A stretch of DNA of 64,000 nt from Paraburkholderia sejongensis (GCF_020880815.1 NZ_JAJITD010000014.1:62001-126000); one strand, 5' to 3'; positions 42,478-52,263 are shown, counted from the first letter of the stretch. The notes: generated from the letters alone by a model not told the origin. Numbers and translations are program-made.

Positions 42478-43470
42478 ATGGCTCCCGACTCTTCGAATCT
42501 GATTTCGCCGCAGCCCGAGCCTCGCGCATCGAGCTGGCGCCGCCAGTTGGGCGGCACGCTGTTCGGCTCACGCTTCGGCACGCGGCGCGGCGCGGCCGCC
42601 GGCGAGCCGGCAAACCCGTCACAGCGGCCGGCCGGGCGCGGCGTGTGGCGCGCGCTGCTGCGCAATCCGTCGGCGCTCGCGGGGCTCGTGCTGCTCGCGG
42701 CCTTCGTCGCGCTGGCGCTCGCCGCCGGCCATCTGTTTCCGGGCGACCCGCTCGACATGGTGGCGGCGCCGTTCGAATGGCCGGGCAGCGATCCGCAATA
42801 CCGGCTCGGCACCGATTCGCTCGGGCGCGACGTGGCGGCCGGCATCGCGCACGGCACCCGCGTGTCGCTGCTGATCGGCGCGAGCGCGGCCGGGATCGGC
42901 CTCGTGATCGGCACGCTGGTCGGCGCGATCGGCGGCTTCTTCGGCGGCGTGGTCGACGACGTGCTGGTGCGGATCACCGAGCTGTTCCAGACCGTGCCGT
43001 CGTTTCTGCTGGTGATCGTGATCGTCGCGATCGGCCATCCGAGCGTGACGATCATCGCGCTCGCGATCGGCATCGCGTCATGGCCCACCGTCGCGCGGAT
43101 CGTGCGGGCCGAATTTCGCAGCCTGCGCCGCTCGGACTTCCTGCTGGCCGCGCGCAGCCAGGGCTTCGGCAACGCGCGCATCATCTTCGGCGAGATCCTG
43201 CCGAATGCGTTGCCGCCGGTGATCGTCACCGCGTCGGTGATGGTGGCGAGCGCGATCCTGATCGAATCGTCGCTGTCGTTTCTCGGCATGGGCGACCCGA
43301 ACGTGGTCAGCTGGGGCGCGATGATCGGCGCGGGCCGCGATTCGCTGCGCACTGCCTGGTATCTGACCGCGGTGCCCGGCGCGGCGATCGTGCTGGCGGT
43401 GCTCGCGCTGAATCTGCTCGGCGACGGTCTGAACGACGCGCTGAACCCGCGCCTGCGCGAACGAACCTGA
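42478..43470 (+). CDS. ABC transporter permease, DppC-like
   Basis: Second channel subunit, 330 residues. A cytoplasmic N-terminal tail of about 55 residues precedes the first helix (NPSALAGLVLLAAFVALALAAG). YRLGTDSLGRDVAAGIAHGTRVSLLIG is the family signature, and the EAA loop is LLAARSQGFGNARIIFGEILPNALPPVIV. It ends with the usual GDGLNDALNPRLRER segment. A GGCCGCG/CGCGGCC hairpin (43487-43507) between this gene and the ATPase gene may tune the relative expression. Confidence 0.95.
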   Translation: MAPDSSNLISPQPEPRASSWRRQLGGTLFGSRFGTRRGAAAGEPANPSQRPAGRGVWRALLRNPSALAGLVLLAAFVALALAAGHLFPGDPLDMVAAPFEWPGSDPQYRLGTDSLGRDVAAGIAHGTRVSLLIGASAAGIGLVIGTLVGAIGGFFGGVVDDVLVRITELFQTVPSFLLVIVIVAIGHPSVTIIALAIGIASWPTVARIVRAEFRSLRRSDFLLAARSQGFGNARIIFGEILPNALPPVIVTASVMVASAILIESSLSFLGMGDPNVVSWGAMIGAGRDSLRTAWYLTAVPGAAIVLAVLALNLLGDGLNDALNPRLRERT

Positions 43471-43530
43471 CAGCAACCTGAAAAGCGGCCGCGCTGCGCG
43501 CGCGGCCGGCAATGTGATCGAGGAGTCCCT

Positions 43531-45249
43531 GTGGCCAATCTGCTTGAAGTACGCGATCTGCGCGTGAGTTTCGGCGCGCACGAAGCGGTGCGCGGCCTGA
43601 GTTTCGATATCGCGCAAGGCGAGACGCTCGCGCTCGTCGGCGAATCCGGGTGCGGTAAATCGGCCACCGCGTTGTCGCTGATGCGGCTCGTGCCGGAGCC
43701 GGGGCGCGTGAGCGGGAGTCTGCGCTTCGACGGCCGCGAGCTGCTCGAACTGTCGCCGCGCGAAGTGCGCGAAATACGCGGCCAGCACATCTCGATGATC
43801 TTTCAGGAGCCGATGACTTCATTGAACCCGGTGTTGTCGATCGGCGCGCAGATCGTCGAGACATTGCGCCAGCACGAAGGTTTGTCGAAAGCGGCGGCGT
43901 TCAAACGCGCGGTCGAACTGCTCGAACTGGTGCAAATTCCGGAGCCGCAACGGCGCGTGCACGACTATCCGCACGAGTTGTCGGGCGGCCAGCGGCAGCG
44001 CGTGATGATCGCGATGGCGGTGGCCTGCCGACCGCGCCTGCTGATCGCCGACGAGCCGACCACCGCGCTCGACGTGACGATCCAGGCGCGCATTCTCGAA
44101 TTGCTCGACGGCTTGCGGCGCGAACTGTCGATGTCCTTGCTGTTGATCACGCACGACCTGGGCGTGGTCGCGCAGCACGCGGACCGGGTCGCGGTGATGC
44201 TGGCCGGCGAGAAGATCGAGGAGGCGCCGGTCGCGCGTCTGTTCACGCAGCCGCAGCATCCGTATACGCGCGGCTTGCTGGGCGCGTCGCTGAATCTGGC
44301 GGACGATCTGCACTATCGCGGCTGGAAACTGCCGGAGATTCGCCATGGGCTCGGCGCGGACGGCCGGCCGTCGTTTACCGTGCTGCCGCGCTCGGCGCGC
44401 ACCGAGCCTGCCGTGGCGGCGACCGTTCCGGCAGCGCAGTCGGCGGCGCATGGCGACGCGCCGTTGCTCGAATTGCGCGACCTGCGGGTCGAGTACCCGC
44501 AGCGGCGCGGCCACGCGGCGTTGCCGGCGGTCGAGCGCGTGTCGCTGAGCATCGCGCGCGGCGAGACGGTCGGCCTCGTCGGCGAATCGGGCTGCGGAAA
44601 ATCGACGCTGTCGAAAGCGATCCTGCGGCTGGTGCCGGCGGCGGCCGGCGAAATCCGCTTGCGCGGCACGGACCTCGTACCGCTCGGCGAACGCGAATTG
44701 CGGCCTTTGCGACGCCATGTGCAAATGGTCTTTCAGGATCCCTATGCGTCGCTCAACCCGCGCCGCACCGTGGCCGAGATTCTCGATACGGTGCTGGTGG
44801 TCAACCGGATCGGCAACGCGCAGCAGCGCCGCGCGCGGATTGCCGCGATGCTCGACCGCGTCGGTTTGCCGAACAGCGCGCTGGGTCGCTATCCGCACGA
44901 GTTCTCCGGTGGCCAGCGGCAGCGCATCGGGATTGCGCGGGCACTGGTGCTCGAACCGGCTCTGCTGATCTGCGACGAGCCGGTGTCCGCGCTCGACGTG
45001 TCGATTCAGGCGCAGATTCTGAACCTGCTGGTCGATCTGAAGCGCGACCTCGGGCTCGCGTATCTGTTCATTTCGCACGACCTGTCGGTGGTGCGCTATA
45101 TCGCGGACCGCGTGCATGTGATGCAGGCGGGGCGAATCGTCGAGAGCGGCGACCACCACGAGATCTGGCGCGCGCCGCGGCATCCGTACACGCGCACGCT
45201 GCTCGACGCGATTCCGGGCCGTACGTTCGACGACGCGCGGGCGGCGTGA
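43531..45249 (+). CDS. Fused ABC transporter ATPase (DppD-DppF type)
   Basis: Two complete ATPase halves in one chain of 572 residues. The first has Walker A GESGCGKSATALS (Lys43) and signature LSGGQRQR; the second (from about residue 312) has GESGCGKSTLS and FSGGQRQRIGIARAL. Each half ends with the oligopeptide-transporter C-terminal motif HPYTR-x-LL. The GTG start follows GAGGAG. It drives the two permeases encoded just upstream. Fused ATPases of this type are common for glutathione/GsiA-like and opine-like importers, which suits a sulfur-compound or peptide-like ligand. It is the only ATPase in the window, although four binding proteins are present. Confidence 0.96.
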   Translation: MANLLEVRDLRVSFGAHEAVRGLSFDIAQGETLALVGESGCGKSATALSLMRLVPEPGRVSGSLRFDGRELLELSPREVREIRGQHISMIFQEPMTSLNPVLSIGAQIVETLRQHEGLSKAAAFKRAVELLELVQIPEPQRRVHDYPHELSGGQRQRVMIAMAVACRPRLLIADEPTTALDVTIQARILELLDGLRRELSMSLLLITHDLGVVAQHADRVAVMLAGEKIEEAPVARLFTQPQHPYTRGLLGASLNLADDLHYRGWKLPEIRHGLGADGRPSFTVLPRSARTEPAVAATVPAAQSAAHGDAPLLELRDLRVEYPQRRGHAALPAVERVSLSIARGETVGLVGESGCGKSTLSKAILRLVPAAAGEIRLRGTDLVPLGERELRPLRRHVQMVFQDPYASLNPRRTVAEILDTVLVVNRIGNAQQRRARIAAMLDRVGLPNSALGRYPHEFSGGQRQRIGIARALVLEPALLICDEPVSALDVSIQAQILNLLVDLKRDLGLAYLFISHDLSVVRYIADRVHVMQAGRIVESGDHHEIWRAPRHPYTRTLLDAIPGRTFDDARAA

Positions 45250-45267
45250 TTCTCATAGGCAGGATGC

Positions 45268-45295
45268 GGCGCCGCCCGATCCAACCGGGGGCGCC
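45268..45295. terminator. Hairpin between convergent ABC and binding-protein genes
   Basis: GGCGCC and CCCG pair with CGGG and GGCGCC around a seven-base loop, with one bulged G. It lies between the ATPase stop (45249) and the convergent stop at 45306. There is no T-run on the plus strand; on the minus strand the T-run precedes the stem, so the call is weak. Confidence 0.4.
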
Positions 45296-45305
45296 GGCCT
45301 AAAAA

Positions 45306-46970
45306 TCAGCTCTTCGCTTCGATCCAGGTGTCGGAGAAATCGCCGGCGGTCAGATCGATGCTGTTGTTCAGGTGATGTACGCGGCTGTGATACACCTGCA
45401 ACGCCGGCACCGTGACGAGCGGCAGCACCGGCAGTTCGCGGCCGACAATCTGCTGAATCTGCCGGAACGCGGCCGCGCGGCGCGCGTCGTCGGTATCGAT
45501 CGCGGCCGTGCGGAACAGCTCGTCGACTTGCGGATTCTGGTAATGCGACGCGTTGATCCAGATCAGCGGATGCTTGACGCCGTCGGACCAGTAGATGCGC
45601 TGCACGCCGACCGTCGGGTCGTAAAGGCGCCCAAGGCCGTTCAGGTTCAGATCGAAGTCGCGCGCCGTGTAAGCGCGGCGCAGATAGGTCGGCAGATCGC
45701 CGTCGAGGATCGTCGCCTTGATGCCGATGCGCGCCAACGCCGCGCGTAGATACTCGGCCGCGCGGCGGAAATCCGAGCCAGTGATGTAATTGATCTTTAC
45801 CGCAAAGCGTTGGCCGTCGGCCTGCTTCGGATAGCCGGCGGCGTCGAGCTGGCGATTCGCGGCGTCCACGTCGAACGGGTAGTGGAACGTGCTGTCGTCG
45901 TAATAGCTCGATAGCACCTTCGGCACCGGCGAATCCACCACGCTCGAACGCCGGTAGAACACGTTGTCGCGAATGAAGTTGCGATCGATCGCCTGGGCGA
46001 TCGCCTTGCGCACTTCGGGCTTCGCGAGCACCGGATTGTCGAGGTTGAATTCGAGGAAGGCCGCATTGTTCAGATAGGCGTCGTAGGTGTCGTCGATCTT
46101 CAAATGCGGCAGCTTCGCGAGGCGGCCGAGATCGGCGAGACCGACGTTGGTGGCGGCATCGACCTCGCCGGTTTCCAGCGCGACGGAAATCGCGCCCTGG
46201 TCGGGCACGATCCGGTAGACCACCCGGTCCAGATACGGCGCACCCGCGCGCCAGTAGTGCGGATTCCTGCGCAGGCTGACATGACTGCCGCGCACCCACT
46301 GATCGAACACGAACGGACCGGTGCCGACCGGCGCGCTCAGATTCGGGCTCGTCAGCGGATCGCCGTCGCCGTAGCGATGCTGCGGCACGATCGGCAATTC
46401 CGCCGACGACAACGCCTTCAGGAAGTACGGCGTGGGCTTGCCGAGCACGACGACGGCGGTCAGCGGATCGGGCGTATCGACCCGTTCGACGTTCGCGAGC
46501 GTGATACGGCCGCGCGGGCCGAGCCGTTTTTGCGTGAGGATCGAGTAGCGCACGTCGGCGGAGGTGAAAGCCTCGCCGTCGTGCCACTTCACGCCCGGCC
46601 TGAGCCTGAACGTGTATTGCAGGCCGTCGGCACTGGTGCTCCACGCGATTGCCAGCAATGGCTGCGGATTGAACTGCGCGTCGTAGCGCAACAGTCCCTC
46701 GGTGATTTTGGCGCTGATGTTGCGGATCACCGTGTTGGTGTCGAGCAGCGACACCAGCGACGGCGGCTCCTGCTGCACCGCGTAGGTCAGCGTGCCGCCG
46801 CGCGTCGGCGTCACCGCGCTGGCGGCCGACGGAATGGTCGATGTACCGGCGGATGCGCCGCCCGATGCGCCGGCCGCGGCGGCGTGCGCGAGCGGCCACG
46901 CGGCGCCGAGCGTGCCGGCCCACAGCATCGCGAGCGAACGTTGGATGAAATCGCGCCGATCGACGCTCAT
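45306..46970 (-). CDS. ABC transporter substrate-binding protein (family 5), Tat-like signal
   Basis: Binding protein of 554 residues from ATG 46970, which overlaps the stop of the aldo/keto reductase gene by four bases. The N-terminus SVDRRDFIQRSLAML has a twin-arginine-like motif followed by a hydrophobic segment ending AAWPLAHAAAA. Family 5 landmarks are GGTLTYAVQQEPPSLVSLLDTNTV, VKWHDGEAFTSADVRYSI and SAPVGTGPFVFDQWVRG. Longer frames start inside the upstream gene and are rejected. It is the last gene of the minus operon from 52.1 kb. It has no permease of its own; use of the 41-45 kb channel is inferred from the shared family. Confidence 0.93.
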   Translation of the reverse strand: MSVDRRDFIQRSLAMLWAGTLGAAWPLAHAAAAGASGGASAGTSTIPSAASAVTPTRGGTLTYAVQQEPPSLVSLLDTNTVIRNISAKITEGLLRYDAQFNPQPLLAIAWSTSADGLQYTFRLRPGVKWHDGEAFTSADVRYSILTQKRLGPRGRITLANVERVDTPDPLTAVVVLGKPTPYFLKALSSAELPIVPQHRYGDGDPLTSPNLSAPVGTGPFVFDQWVRGSHVSLRRNPHYWRAGAPYLDRVVYRIVPDQGAISVALETGEVDAATNVGLADLGRLAKLPHLKIDDTYDAYLNNAAFLEFNLDNPVLAKPEVRKAIAQAIDRNFIRDNVFYRRSSVVDSPVPKVLSSYYDDSTFHYPFDVDAANRQLDAAGYPKQADGQRFAVKINYITGSDFRRAAEYLRAALARIGIKATILDGDLPTYLRRAYTARDFDLNLNGLGRLYDPTVGVQRIYWSDGVKHPLIWINASHYQNPQVDELFRTAAIDTDDARRAAAFRQIQQIVGRELPVLPLVTVPALQVYHSRVHHLNNSIDLTAGDFSDTWIEAKS

Positions 46971-48022
46971 CGCGACACCTGTGCCGGCCATGCGCGGTCG
47001 TCCTGCTGCGCGCCATCGCGCGCGAGGCGCCCGAAGAACGGATGCCCCGGATCGTTGAAACCCGGCGTGGACGGATGTCCGGTCGTCACCAGCGAGTCGA
47101 CGAAGGCCTCGTCTTCCGCGTTCAGCCGATAGCCGAGCGCCGGCAGATAGTCCTGCCATTGCGCTTCGGTGCGCGGGCCGGCAATCGTCGAACTGATGTA
47201 GCGGCTATTGAGCACCCACGCGAGCGCGAATTGGCCGGCCGTCAGTCCGCGCGCCTGCGCATGTTCCTGCACCCGCCGCGCCAGTTCGATCGATTCGGGT
47301 CGCCATTCGGTTTGCTGCAAGCGCCGATCGCTGCGGCCGGCGCGCGTGTCGGCGCCGGGCGTCGCACCGGGTTCGTATTTGCCGGTCAACACGCCGCGCG
47401 CGAGCGGGCTGTATGAAATCACGCCGAGGCCGTAGCGGTGCGCGGCCGTCAACTGTTCGGCTTCGGCCTGGCGGTTCGCGATGTTGTAGAGCGGCTGGCT
47501 CGCAACCGGCGCATCGAGCCCGAGCGCCTGCGCGGTATGGCTGAACTCGGCGATTCTCCACGCGCGATGATTCGACAGCCCGTAGTAGCGCAGCTTGCCG
47601 GCGCGGATCAGGTCGTTCAACGCGCGCACGGTTTCTTCGACCGGCGTTTGGTGGTCTTCGCGATGCAGGTACAGCACGTCGATATAGTCGGTGCCCAGGC
47701 GCTGCAGGCTCGCCTCGACCGCGCGCCGGATATGCTTGCGCGATGCGCCTCGCGCGTTCACGTCGCGCTCGTCGAGCGGGTTCGCGAACTTGGTGGCGAG
47801 CACCCAGCGCTCGCGCTGCGCGGCGATCGCGCGGCCCACCACGCGCTCCGATTCGCCTTTGCCGTAGACGTCGGCGGTGTCGATCGAATTGACGCCTTGC
47901 TCCAGCGCCTGGTCGATGATGCGCGCGGCGGTGGCTTCGTCGGTCGGGCCGCCGAACATCATCGTGCCGAGCGTCAGTGTCGAGACCTTGATGCCGCTGC
48001 GGCCGAGTTGTCTGTATTCCAT
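46967..48022 (-). CDS. Aldo/keto reductase
   Basis: NADPH-dependent reductase of 351 residues with the TIM-barrel aldo/keto reductase fold. The catalytic tetrad is visible: Asp and Tyr in GVNSIDTADVYGKGESERVVG, Lys in WVLATKFANP and His in DVLYLHREDHQTP. The N-terminus MEYRQLGRSGIKVSTLTLGTMMFGG is typical of the Kv-beta/YajO-like group. It sits between two binding-protein genes in an operon with a desulfinase and an FMNH2 monooxygenase, so it may reduce the aldehyde or ketone left after carbon-sulfur cleavage. Spacing to the upstream gene is 38 bases. Confidence 0.94.
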   Translation of the reverse strand: MEYRQLGRSGIKVSTLTLGTMMFGGPTDEATAARIIDQALEQGVNSIDTADVYGKGESERVVGRAIAAQRERWVLATKFANPLDERDVNARGASRKHIRRAVEASLQRLGTDYIDVLYLHREDHQTPVEETVRALNDLIRAGKLRYYGLSNHRAWRIAEFSHTAQALGLDAPVASQPLYNIANRQAEAEQLTAAHRYGLGVISYSPLARGVLTGKYEPGATPGADTRAGRSDRRLQQTEWRPESIELARRVQEHAQARGLTAGQFALAWVLNSRYISSTIAGPRTEAQWQDYLPALGYRLNAEDEAFVDSLVTTGHPSTPGFNDPGHPFFGRLARDGAQQDDRAWPAQVSR

Positions 48023-48060
48023 ATGTGTGCAGTTCCGTCAGGGTGTGGGTTGAAATCGTT

Positions 48061-49686
48061 TCAGCGTTGCAGCCAGACGTCGGCGAAACTCGCCGATACG
48101 CCGTCGGGGCCGCTCGTATGGTTGTGGACCGCGCGCGAGGAGACGGTCAGGTATTGCGGCGCCACCAGATTCAGATCGGGCAGGTCGCGCTCCAGAATCC
48201 GCTGGATCTGCGAGAACAGCTGTTTGCGTTTGGCCTCGTCGGTTTCTTCGGCGACCTGCGCGAACAACTGGTCGATCTGCGGATTGCTGTAGTGCGAACC
48301 GTTCGTGAACGGCACGCCGCGGCGGAAGTTATCGGTCGTATACAGCCGCGCGACGCCGACCACCGGATCGAACAGATTGCTCATTCCGTTGACCGAGAAA
48401 TCGAAATCGCGATCCGTATAGATCCGCTTCAGATACGCGGGCAAGTCCTGGCTGCGCACGGTGACCGCGATGCCGACTTTCGCGAGCGCCGATTTCACGT
48501 AAGCAGCGGTGCGGGTGGGCAGATCGCCGATCGGCAGCGGATCGACCGTCAGCGTGAAGCGGGTGCCGTCGGCCTTGCGCGGGTAACCAGCCGCGTCGAG
48601 CAGCGCGTTCGCACGCGCCACGTCGAACGGATAGGGCGCCGGCGCGCTGTCGTGGTACGGGTTCGACGGGATGATCGGGCTCGCCAGCGGCGTCGCGTAG
48701 CCGTAGAAGATCACCTTGCGGATCACGTCGCGATCGATCGCCGACGCAATCGCCTGGCGTACCTGAAGATTTTTCAGGACCGGATTGTCGAGATTGAACT
48801 CGATGCGCGTGACGCCGGCCTGGAACTCGTAGCCGCGTGAATCCAGCGCGAGCTTCGGATTGTTCTTCAGCCGCTGGAGGTCGGACAGCGGTACCGGCGT
48901 GTCGCCGCTCAGATCGACCGAGCCGTCTTCGAACGCGACGGTGCGCGCGGCCGGATCGGTGATGATCTTCACGACGATCTTGTCGAGAAAGGGCTTGCCC
49001 TTGTCCCAGTAGTCGTCGTTGCGCGCGTATTCGACGTAGCTGCCGCGCATCCATTTGACGAAGCGAAACGGCCCGGTGCCGACCGGCGCGTTGTTGGCCA
49101 GGTTGGTCAGCGGGTCGGTGCCTTCGTACAGGTGCTTGGGCACGATCGGCGTCTCCGACGAAGAGAACGCCTTGATCAGATACGGCGCCGGCTTCGACAG
49201 CGTGATGACGACCGTGTACGGATCGGGCGTGGCTATTTCAGTGACGTTCGCGAACGTCGTTTTGGCGCGCGGATGCACTTGCCGCAGCGTTTGCAATGAG
49301 TACGCGACGTCGGCGGAGGTGAACGGCTGGCCGTCGTGCCACTTCACGCCGTGGCGCAAGTGGAATACGTATTTGCGGCTGTCGTCGGCGACTTCCCATG
49401 AGGTCGCGAGCGATGGTTTCGGCTGGAACTTGAAGTCGTAATCGAGCAGGCCTTCGACGACTTTCGGGCTGACCTTCAGCACATTGGTCGCGGTGGTCGC
49501 GAGATCGACGAGCGCGGTCGGCTCCGGTGTGACGACGAAGTTCAGCGTGCCGCCGCGTTGCGGCGTCTGTGCAATTGCAAAGGAGCCGGACAGCGCGATC
49601 AGCAGCGCGGCGCCGAGTCCGAGCGCGCCGCGCGACAAAAGCGAGCCGCGGCGGCGCGGTGCCGCCAGCGAGGTGACATGGGTCAT
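48061..49686 (-). CDS. ABC transporter substrate-binding protein (family 5)
   Basis: Periplasmic binding protein of 541 residues. The N-terminus has basic residues (PRRRGSLLSRG) and a hydrophobic core ending at GSFAIAQ. The mature part begins GGTLNFVVTPEPTALVDLATT, and VKWHDGQPFTSADVAYSLQTL and NAPVGTGPFRFVKWMRGSYVEY are family 5 landmarks. It resembles the 39770 and 52982 proteins closely over the first 250 residues. It lies downstream of the DszB-like gene (39 bases) and upstream of the reductase gene, so it belongs to the same unit. Confidence 0.93.
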   Translation of the reverse strand: MTHVTSLAAPRRRGSLLSRGALGLGAALLIALSGSFAIAQTPQRGGTLNFVVTPEPTALVDLATTATNVLKVSPKVVEGLLDYDFKFQPKPSLATSWEVADDSRKYVFHLRHGVKWHDGQPFTSADVAYSLQTLRQVHPRAKTTFANVTEIATPDPYTVVITLSKPAPYLIKAFSSSETPIVPKHLYEGTDPLTNLANNAPVGTGPFRFVKWMRGSYVEYARNDDYWDKGKPFLDKIVVKIITDPAARTVAFEDGSVDLSGDTPVPLSDLQRLKNNPKLALDSRGYEFQAGVTRIEFNLDNPVLKNLQVRQAIASAIDRDVIRKVIFYGYATPLASPIIPSNPYHDSAPAPYPFDVARANALLDAAGYPRKADGTRFTLTVDPLPIGDLPTRTAAYVKSALAKVGIAVTVRSQDLPAYLKRIYTDRDFDFSVNGMSNLFDPVVGVARLYTTDNFRRGVPFTNGSHYSNPQIDQLFAQVAEETDEAKRKQLFSQIQRILERDLPDLNLVAPQYLTVSSRAVHNHTSGPDGVSASFADVWLQR

Positions 49687-49725
49687 CGTACGGTTGGGTA
49701 GAAAGAGAAGAGGAAAACCCGCGCG

Positions 49726-50787
49726 TCAGACCGTGGCGGGCGCCGCTGCTTCACGGCGCGCCAGCGCGGCGCGCAAAGGCGCGGGATCGATCCATGCGTC
49801 GAAATCGAAGTCGGTGGGAATAAAGCCCGACTTGAACAGGAACTGCTTAAAGTCGGAGAGCGCGGCCAACGCTTGCGGGTCGAGACCGATCTGCAATTGC
49901 GTGTGAAGCCCACCCGGATACGCGCGCTGCACCCAATGTTCGGCGCTGCGGGTTTCGCGCGCGACGTATTGCGCGACCTCGCCGGCATGACGTTGGGCCC
50001 AGTCGGCGCTATCGAGCGTGCGGACCAGCACCCGCTCGACCAGATCGGGACGCTCGCGCAGCAATTGCGCGTCGACCGTCAGCGGTCGCGGCGTGCCGTT
50101 GTTCGCGTGCAGCAGCCGGTTCGGCTGCGCGTTTATATCCACGAGAATCTTTGCGTTCAGCAGATTCGCGATATCGAGGCCGGTCGCGCCCTTCACGAAC
50201 ACGACGTCGGCTTCGCCGCGCAGCAGGGCCGCGGCTTCACGCGCGAATTCGTGCGAGCGCTGCGCGTCGAGCCAGCTCGCGAGCGGCGCATCAGCGGCGG
50301 GTTTGGCGTCTTCGAGACCGCGCGGCGTATGCGGCAGGTCGATGAGTTCCACCTGCGCGAGCGTCGCGCCGAGCGCGCCGAGCAACGAACCGAAGCCGCG
50401 CAACGCGGTCGCGCGATGAAAATCGACTACGCTCGCGCGGGTATTGCGCGGCAGTCCGAAGCGTCGGCCGGCCAGCGCGTCGGCGCTCGCATCGAGTTGC
50501 CGGTCGAGCGTAATCAGCGCCTGGAATTCGTCGACCCAACTCAGGCCGATCAACCGCGTATCGCTGCCTTGCGAGCGCGCCCACAGCGCGGGAATATTGC
50601 CGCCCTGCCGAAACGACCACGGTTGCGTGTGGGTGAAATGCGAGCGGCGGATCGCGACGTCGTCGGCGTCCTGCAGTGCTTTTACGTCGATGCCGTCGGC
50701 GGCGAATTCCTCGTCGAGCCAGCCTTTCTGCGCGGCGATGCCGAAAGGAGTGGGGGCGGGGCAGCGGGTGTACCAGAGTCGGCTCAT
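49726..50787 (-). CDS. DszB-like sulfinate desulfinase / NMT1-type binding fold
   Basis: Cytoplasmic protein of 353 residues with the NMT1/periplasmic-binding fold and no signal peptide. It matches 2'-hydroxybiphenyl-2-sulfinate desulfinase (DszB) in the active site: Cys9 in YTRCPAPTPFG corresponds to DszB Cys27, His50 in SHFTHTQP to His60, and Arg60 in FRQGGNIPAL to Arg70, with the same ten-residue His-Arg spacing. DszB splits an aryl sulfinate into sulfite and the desulfurised ring compound. ATG 50787 is preceded by GGTGA at a proper distance; 50799 is an alternative. It lies directly behind an SfnG-like monooxygenase. The substrate may be a different sulfinate from that of DszB. Confidence 0.78.
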   Translation of the reverse strand: MSRLWYTRCPAPTPFGIAAQKGWLDEEFAADGIDVKALQDADDVAIRRSHFTHTQPWSFRQGGNIPALWARSQGSDTRLIGLSWVDEFQALITLDRQLDASADALAGRRFGLPRNTRASVVDFHRATALRGFGSLLGALGATLAQVELIDLPHTPRGLEDAKPAADAPLASWLDAQRSHEFAREAAALLRGEADVVFVKGATGLDIANLLNAKILVDINAQPNRLLHANNGTPRPLTVDAQLLRERPDLVERVLVRTLDSADWAQRHAGEVAQYVARETRSAEHWVQRAYPGGLHTQLQIGLDPQALAALSDFKQFLFKSGFIPTDFDFDAWIDPAPLRAALARREAAAPATV

Positions 50788-50833
50788 GCGTTTCACCATG
50801 AAGTGGAAGGAGAACGGCAATTCGAACGCACGC

Positions 50834-52069
50834 TCAAACGCGCAGACCGGCTTCGCGCAATAGCGGCAACACGCGCGCGCCGAAGAAGTCGAGGTCCGGC
50901 TGGAAATCGAAAAAGCTCAATTGCACGCCGTCGATCCCGGCCCGATGCAGGCGCACGATGTAATCGGCGACCTGCTGCGGCGAGCCGACGATCGAGATGT
51001 TGCCGCCGACCGCGCGCGCGGCCGCCTGGTTGCGCTGCTCGGCGTTGCCGCGCCATGCGTGCGCGTCGCTCTCGAAGCGGTGGAAGCTGCCCTCGTCGCC
51101 GTGCGCGACGATCGCATCGCGATAGGCGAGCGCTTCCGCGGCCGTTTCGCGGCAGATCACCATCGGATTGATCAGCGTGCGGATCTTGCGGCCGTGCTTC
51201 GCGGCGGCGGCTTTCACGCGCGCGGTGTGCGCGGGCAACGCGGCCAGCGCGGCCTCGATTTCCGAGCCGGCGGGGCTGGTGATGAACACCACGTCCGAGT
51301 ACCGCGCGGCGAATTCGATGCCGGCGTCCGAGCCGGTCGCGTTGACCAGCAACGGGCGCCCGAATTGCGGTTTGGGCGTGACGAACGCCTTGTCGAGCTT
51401 CCAGCTCGACAGCAACGGCGCAAAGCTGAAGTTATCCGGTTGCGCCCATAGCTGCTGGACCGCGTCGAGAAATTCGCTCGCGAGTTCATAGCGGCGGTCG
51501 TGCTCGATCCGGTGCCAGCCGAACATCTCGTGTTCGATCGCCCGATGGCCGGTCACCACGTTGATGCCCCAGCGGCCTTTCGAAATGTGATCGAGCGTCG
51601 CGCAGAACTTCGCGAAGTGCAGCGGATGCCACGGGCCGTACAGCACGTGGCTGGTGGCGACCAGAATGATTCGTTCGGTGCGCGCGGTCATCGCCGCGAG
51701 CGACATGAACGAGTCGAGCGCCTCGCCGTTGAACACGCCGCCATAACCGCCTTTCGGCAGCCACTGCGACAGCGCGAACACCAGGTCGAAGCCGAGGCTC
51801 TCCGCTTTCTGCACTAAGCCGAGGTTGTAGTCGAAATTCCAGTCGGTGCTGCGCGGCAGCGTCGACGCGCTCCAGCCGCCGGCCTGAATCGGCAGGAACA
51901 GGCCGAGCAACAGCGGTTGTTCGAGTGCGCGCGCAACCGGCGAGCTGGGAAATTCGGCGGGCGAGCGTACCGGCATGAACGGCGTGGCGTCCGGAGATGG
52001 CGCGGACGCGCGCGAGGCGGCGGCGCGCAGGAGTTCGCGGGTTTCGGGGGTTTCGGCGGTTTCGGTCAC
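50834..52069 (-). CDS. LLM-class FMNH2-dependent monooxygenase, SfnG/SsuD-like
   Basis: Flavin-dependent monooxygenase of 411 residues with the bacterial-luciferase barrel. A low-complexity leader of about 50 residues (TETAETPETRE, partly 9-base repeats) precedes LLLGLFLPIQAGGWSASTL. The segments STDWNFDYNLGLVQKAESLGFD, ATLDHISKGRWGINVVTGHRAIEHEMFGWHRIEHDRRYE and GSPQQVADYIVRLHRAGIDGVQLSFFDF match the dimethylsulfone/alkanesulfonate monooxygenase group. It would cleave a C-S bond, giving a sulfinate or sulfite and an aldehyde. The start is GTG 52069; ATG 51976 is possible. It is first gene of the minus operon with the desulfinase. Confidence 0.88.
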   Translation of the reverse strand: MTETAETPETRELLRAAASRASAPSPDATPFMPVRSPAEFPSSPVARALEQPLLLGLFLPIQAGGWSASTLPRSTDWNFDYNLGLVQKAESLGFDLVFALSQWLPKGGYGGVFNGEALDSFMSLAAMTARTERIILVATSHVLYGPWHPLHFAKFCATLDHISKGRWGINVVTGHRAIEHEMFGWHRIEHDRRYELASEFLDAVQQLWAQPDNFSFAPLLSSWKLDKAFVTPKPQFGRPLLVNATGSDAGIEFAARYSDVVFITSPAGSEIEAALAALPAHTARVKAAAAKHGRKIRTLINPMVICRETAAEALAYRDAIVAHGDEGSFHRFESDAHAWRGNAEQRNQAAARAVGGNISIVGSPQQVADYIVRLHRAGIDGVQLSFFDFQPDLDFFGARVLPLLREAGLRV

Positions 52070-52263
52070 GATGAGAATCGGTCGTTGGGCGTAGAGAGGG
52101 GCGGTGGCGGCGAGCGGCTCGGAGCGATCGCCGAACCGTGAAAACTTACCGGCAACTCGACCGATCGGACAACGAACAATAATTTCTATCCTTATCTGCG
52201 TTGATAGCGCGGCGCCCGGCGCTCGGTGCCAGGCGCCCGCCGGAAATGACGCACACGCGTAAG

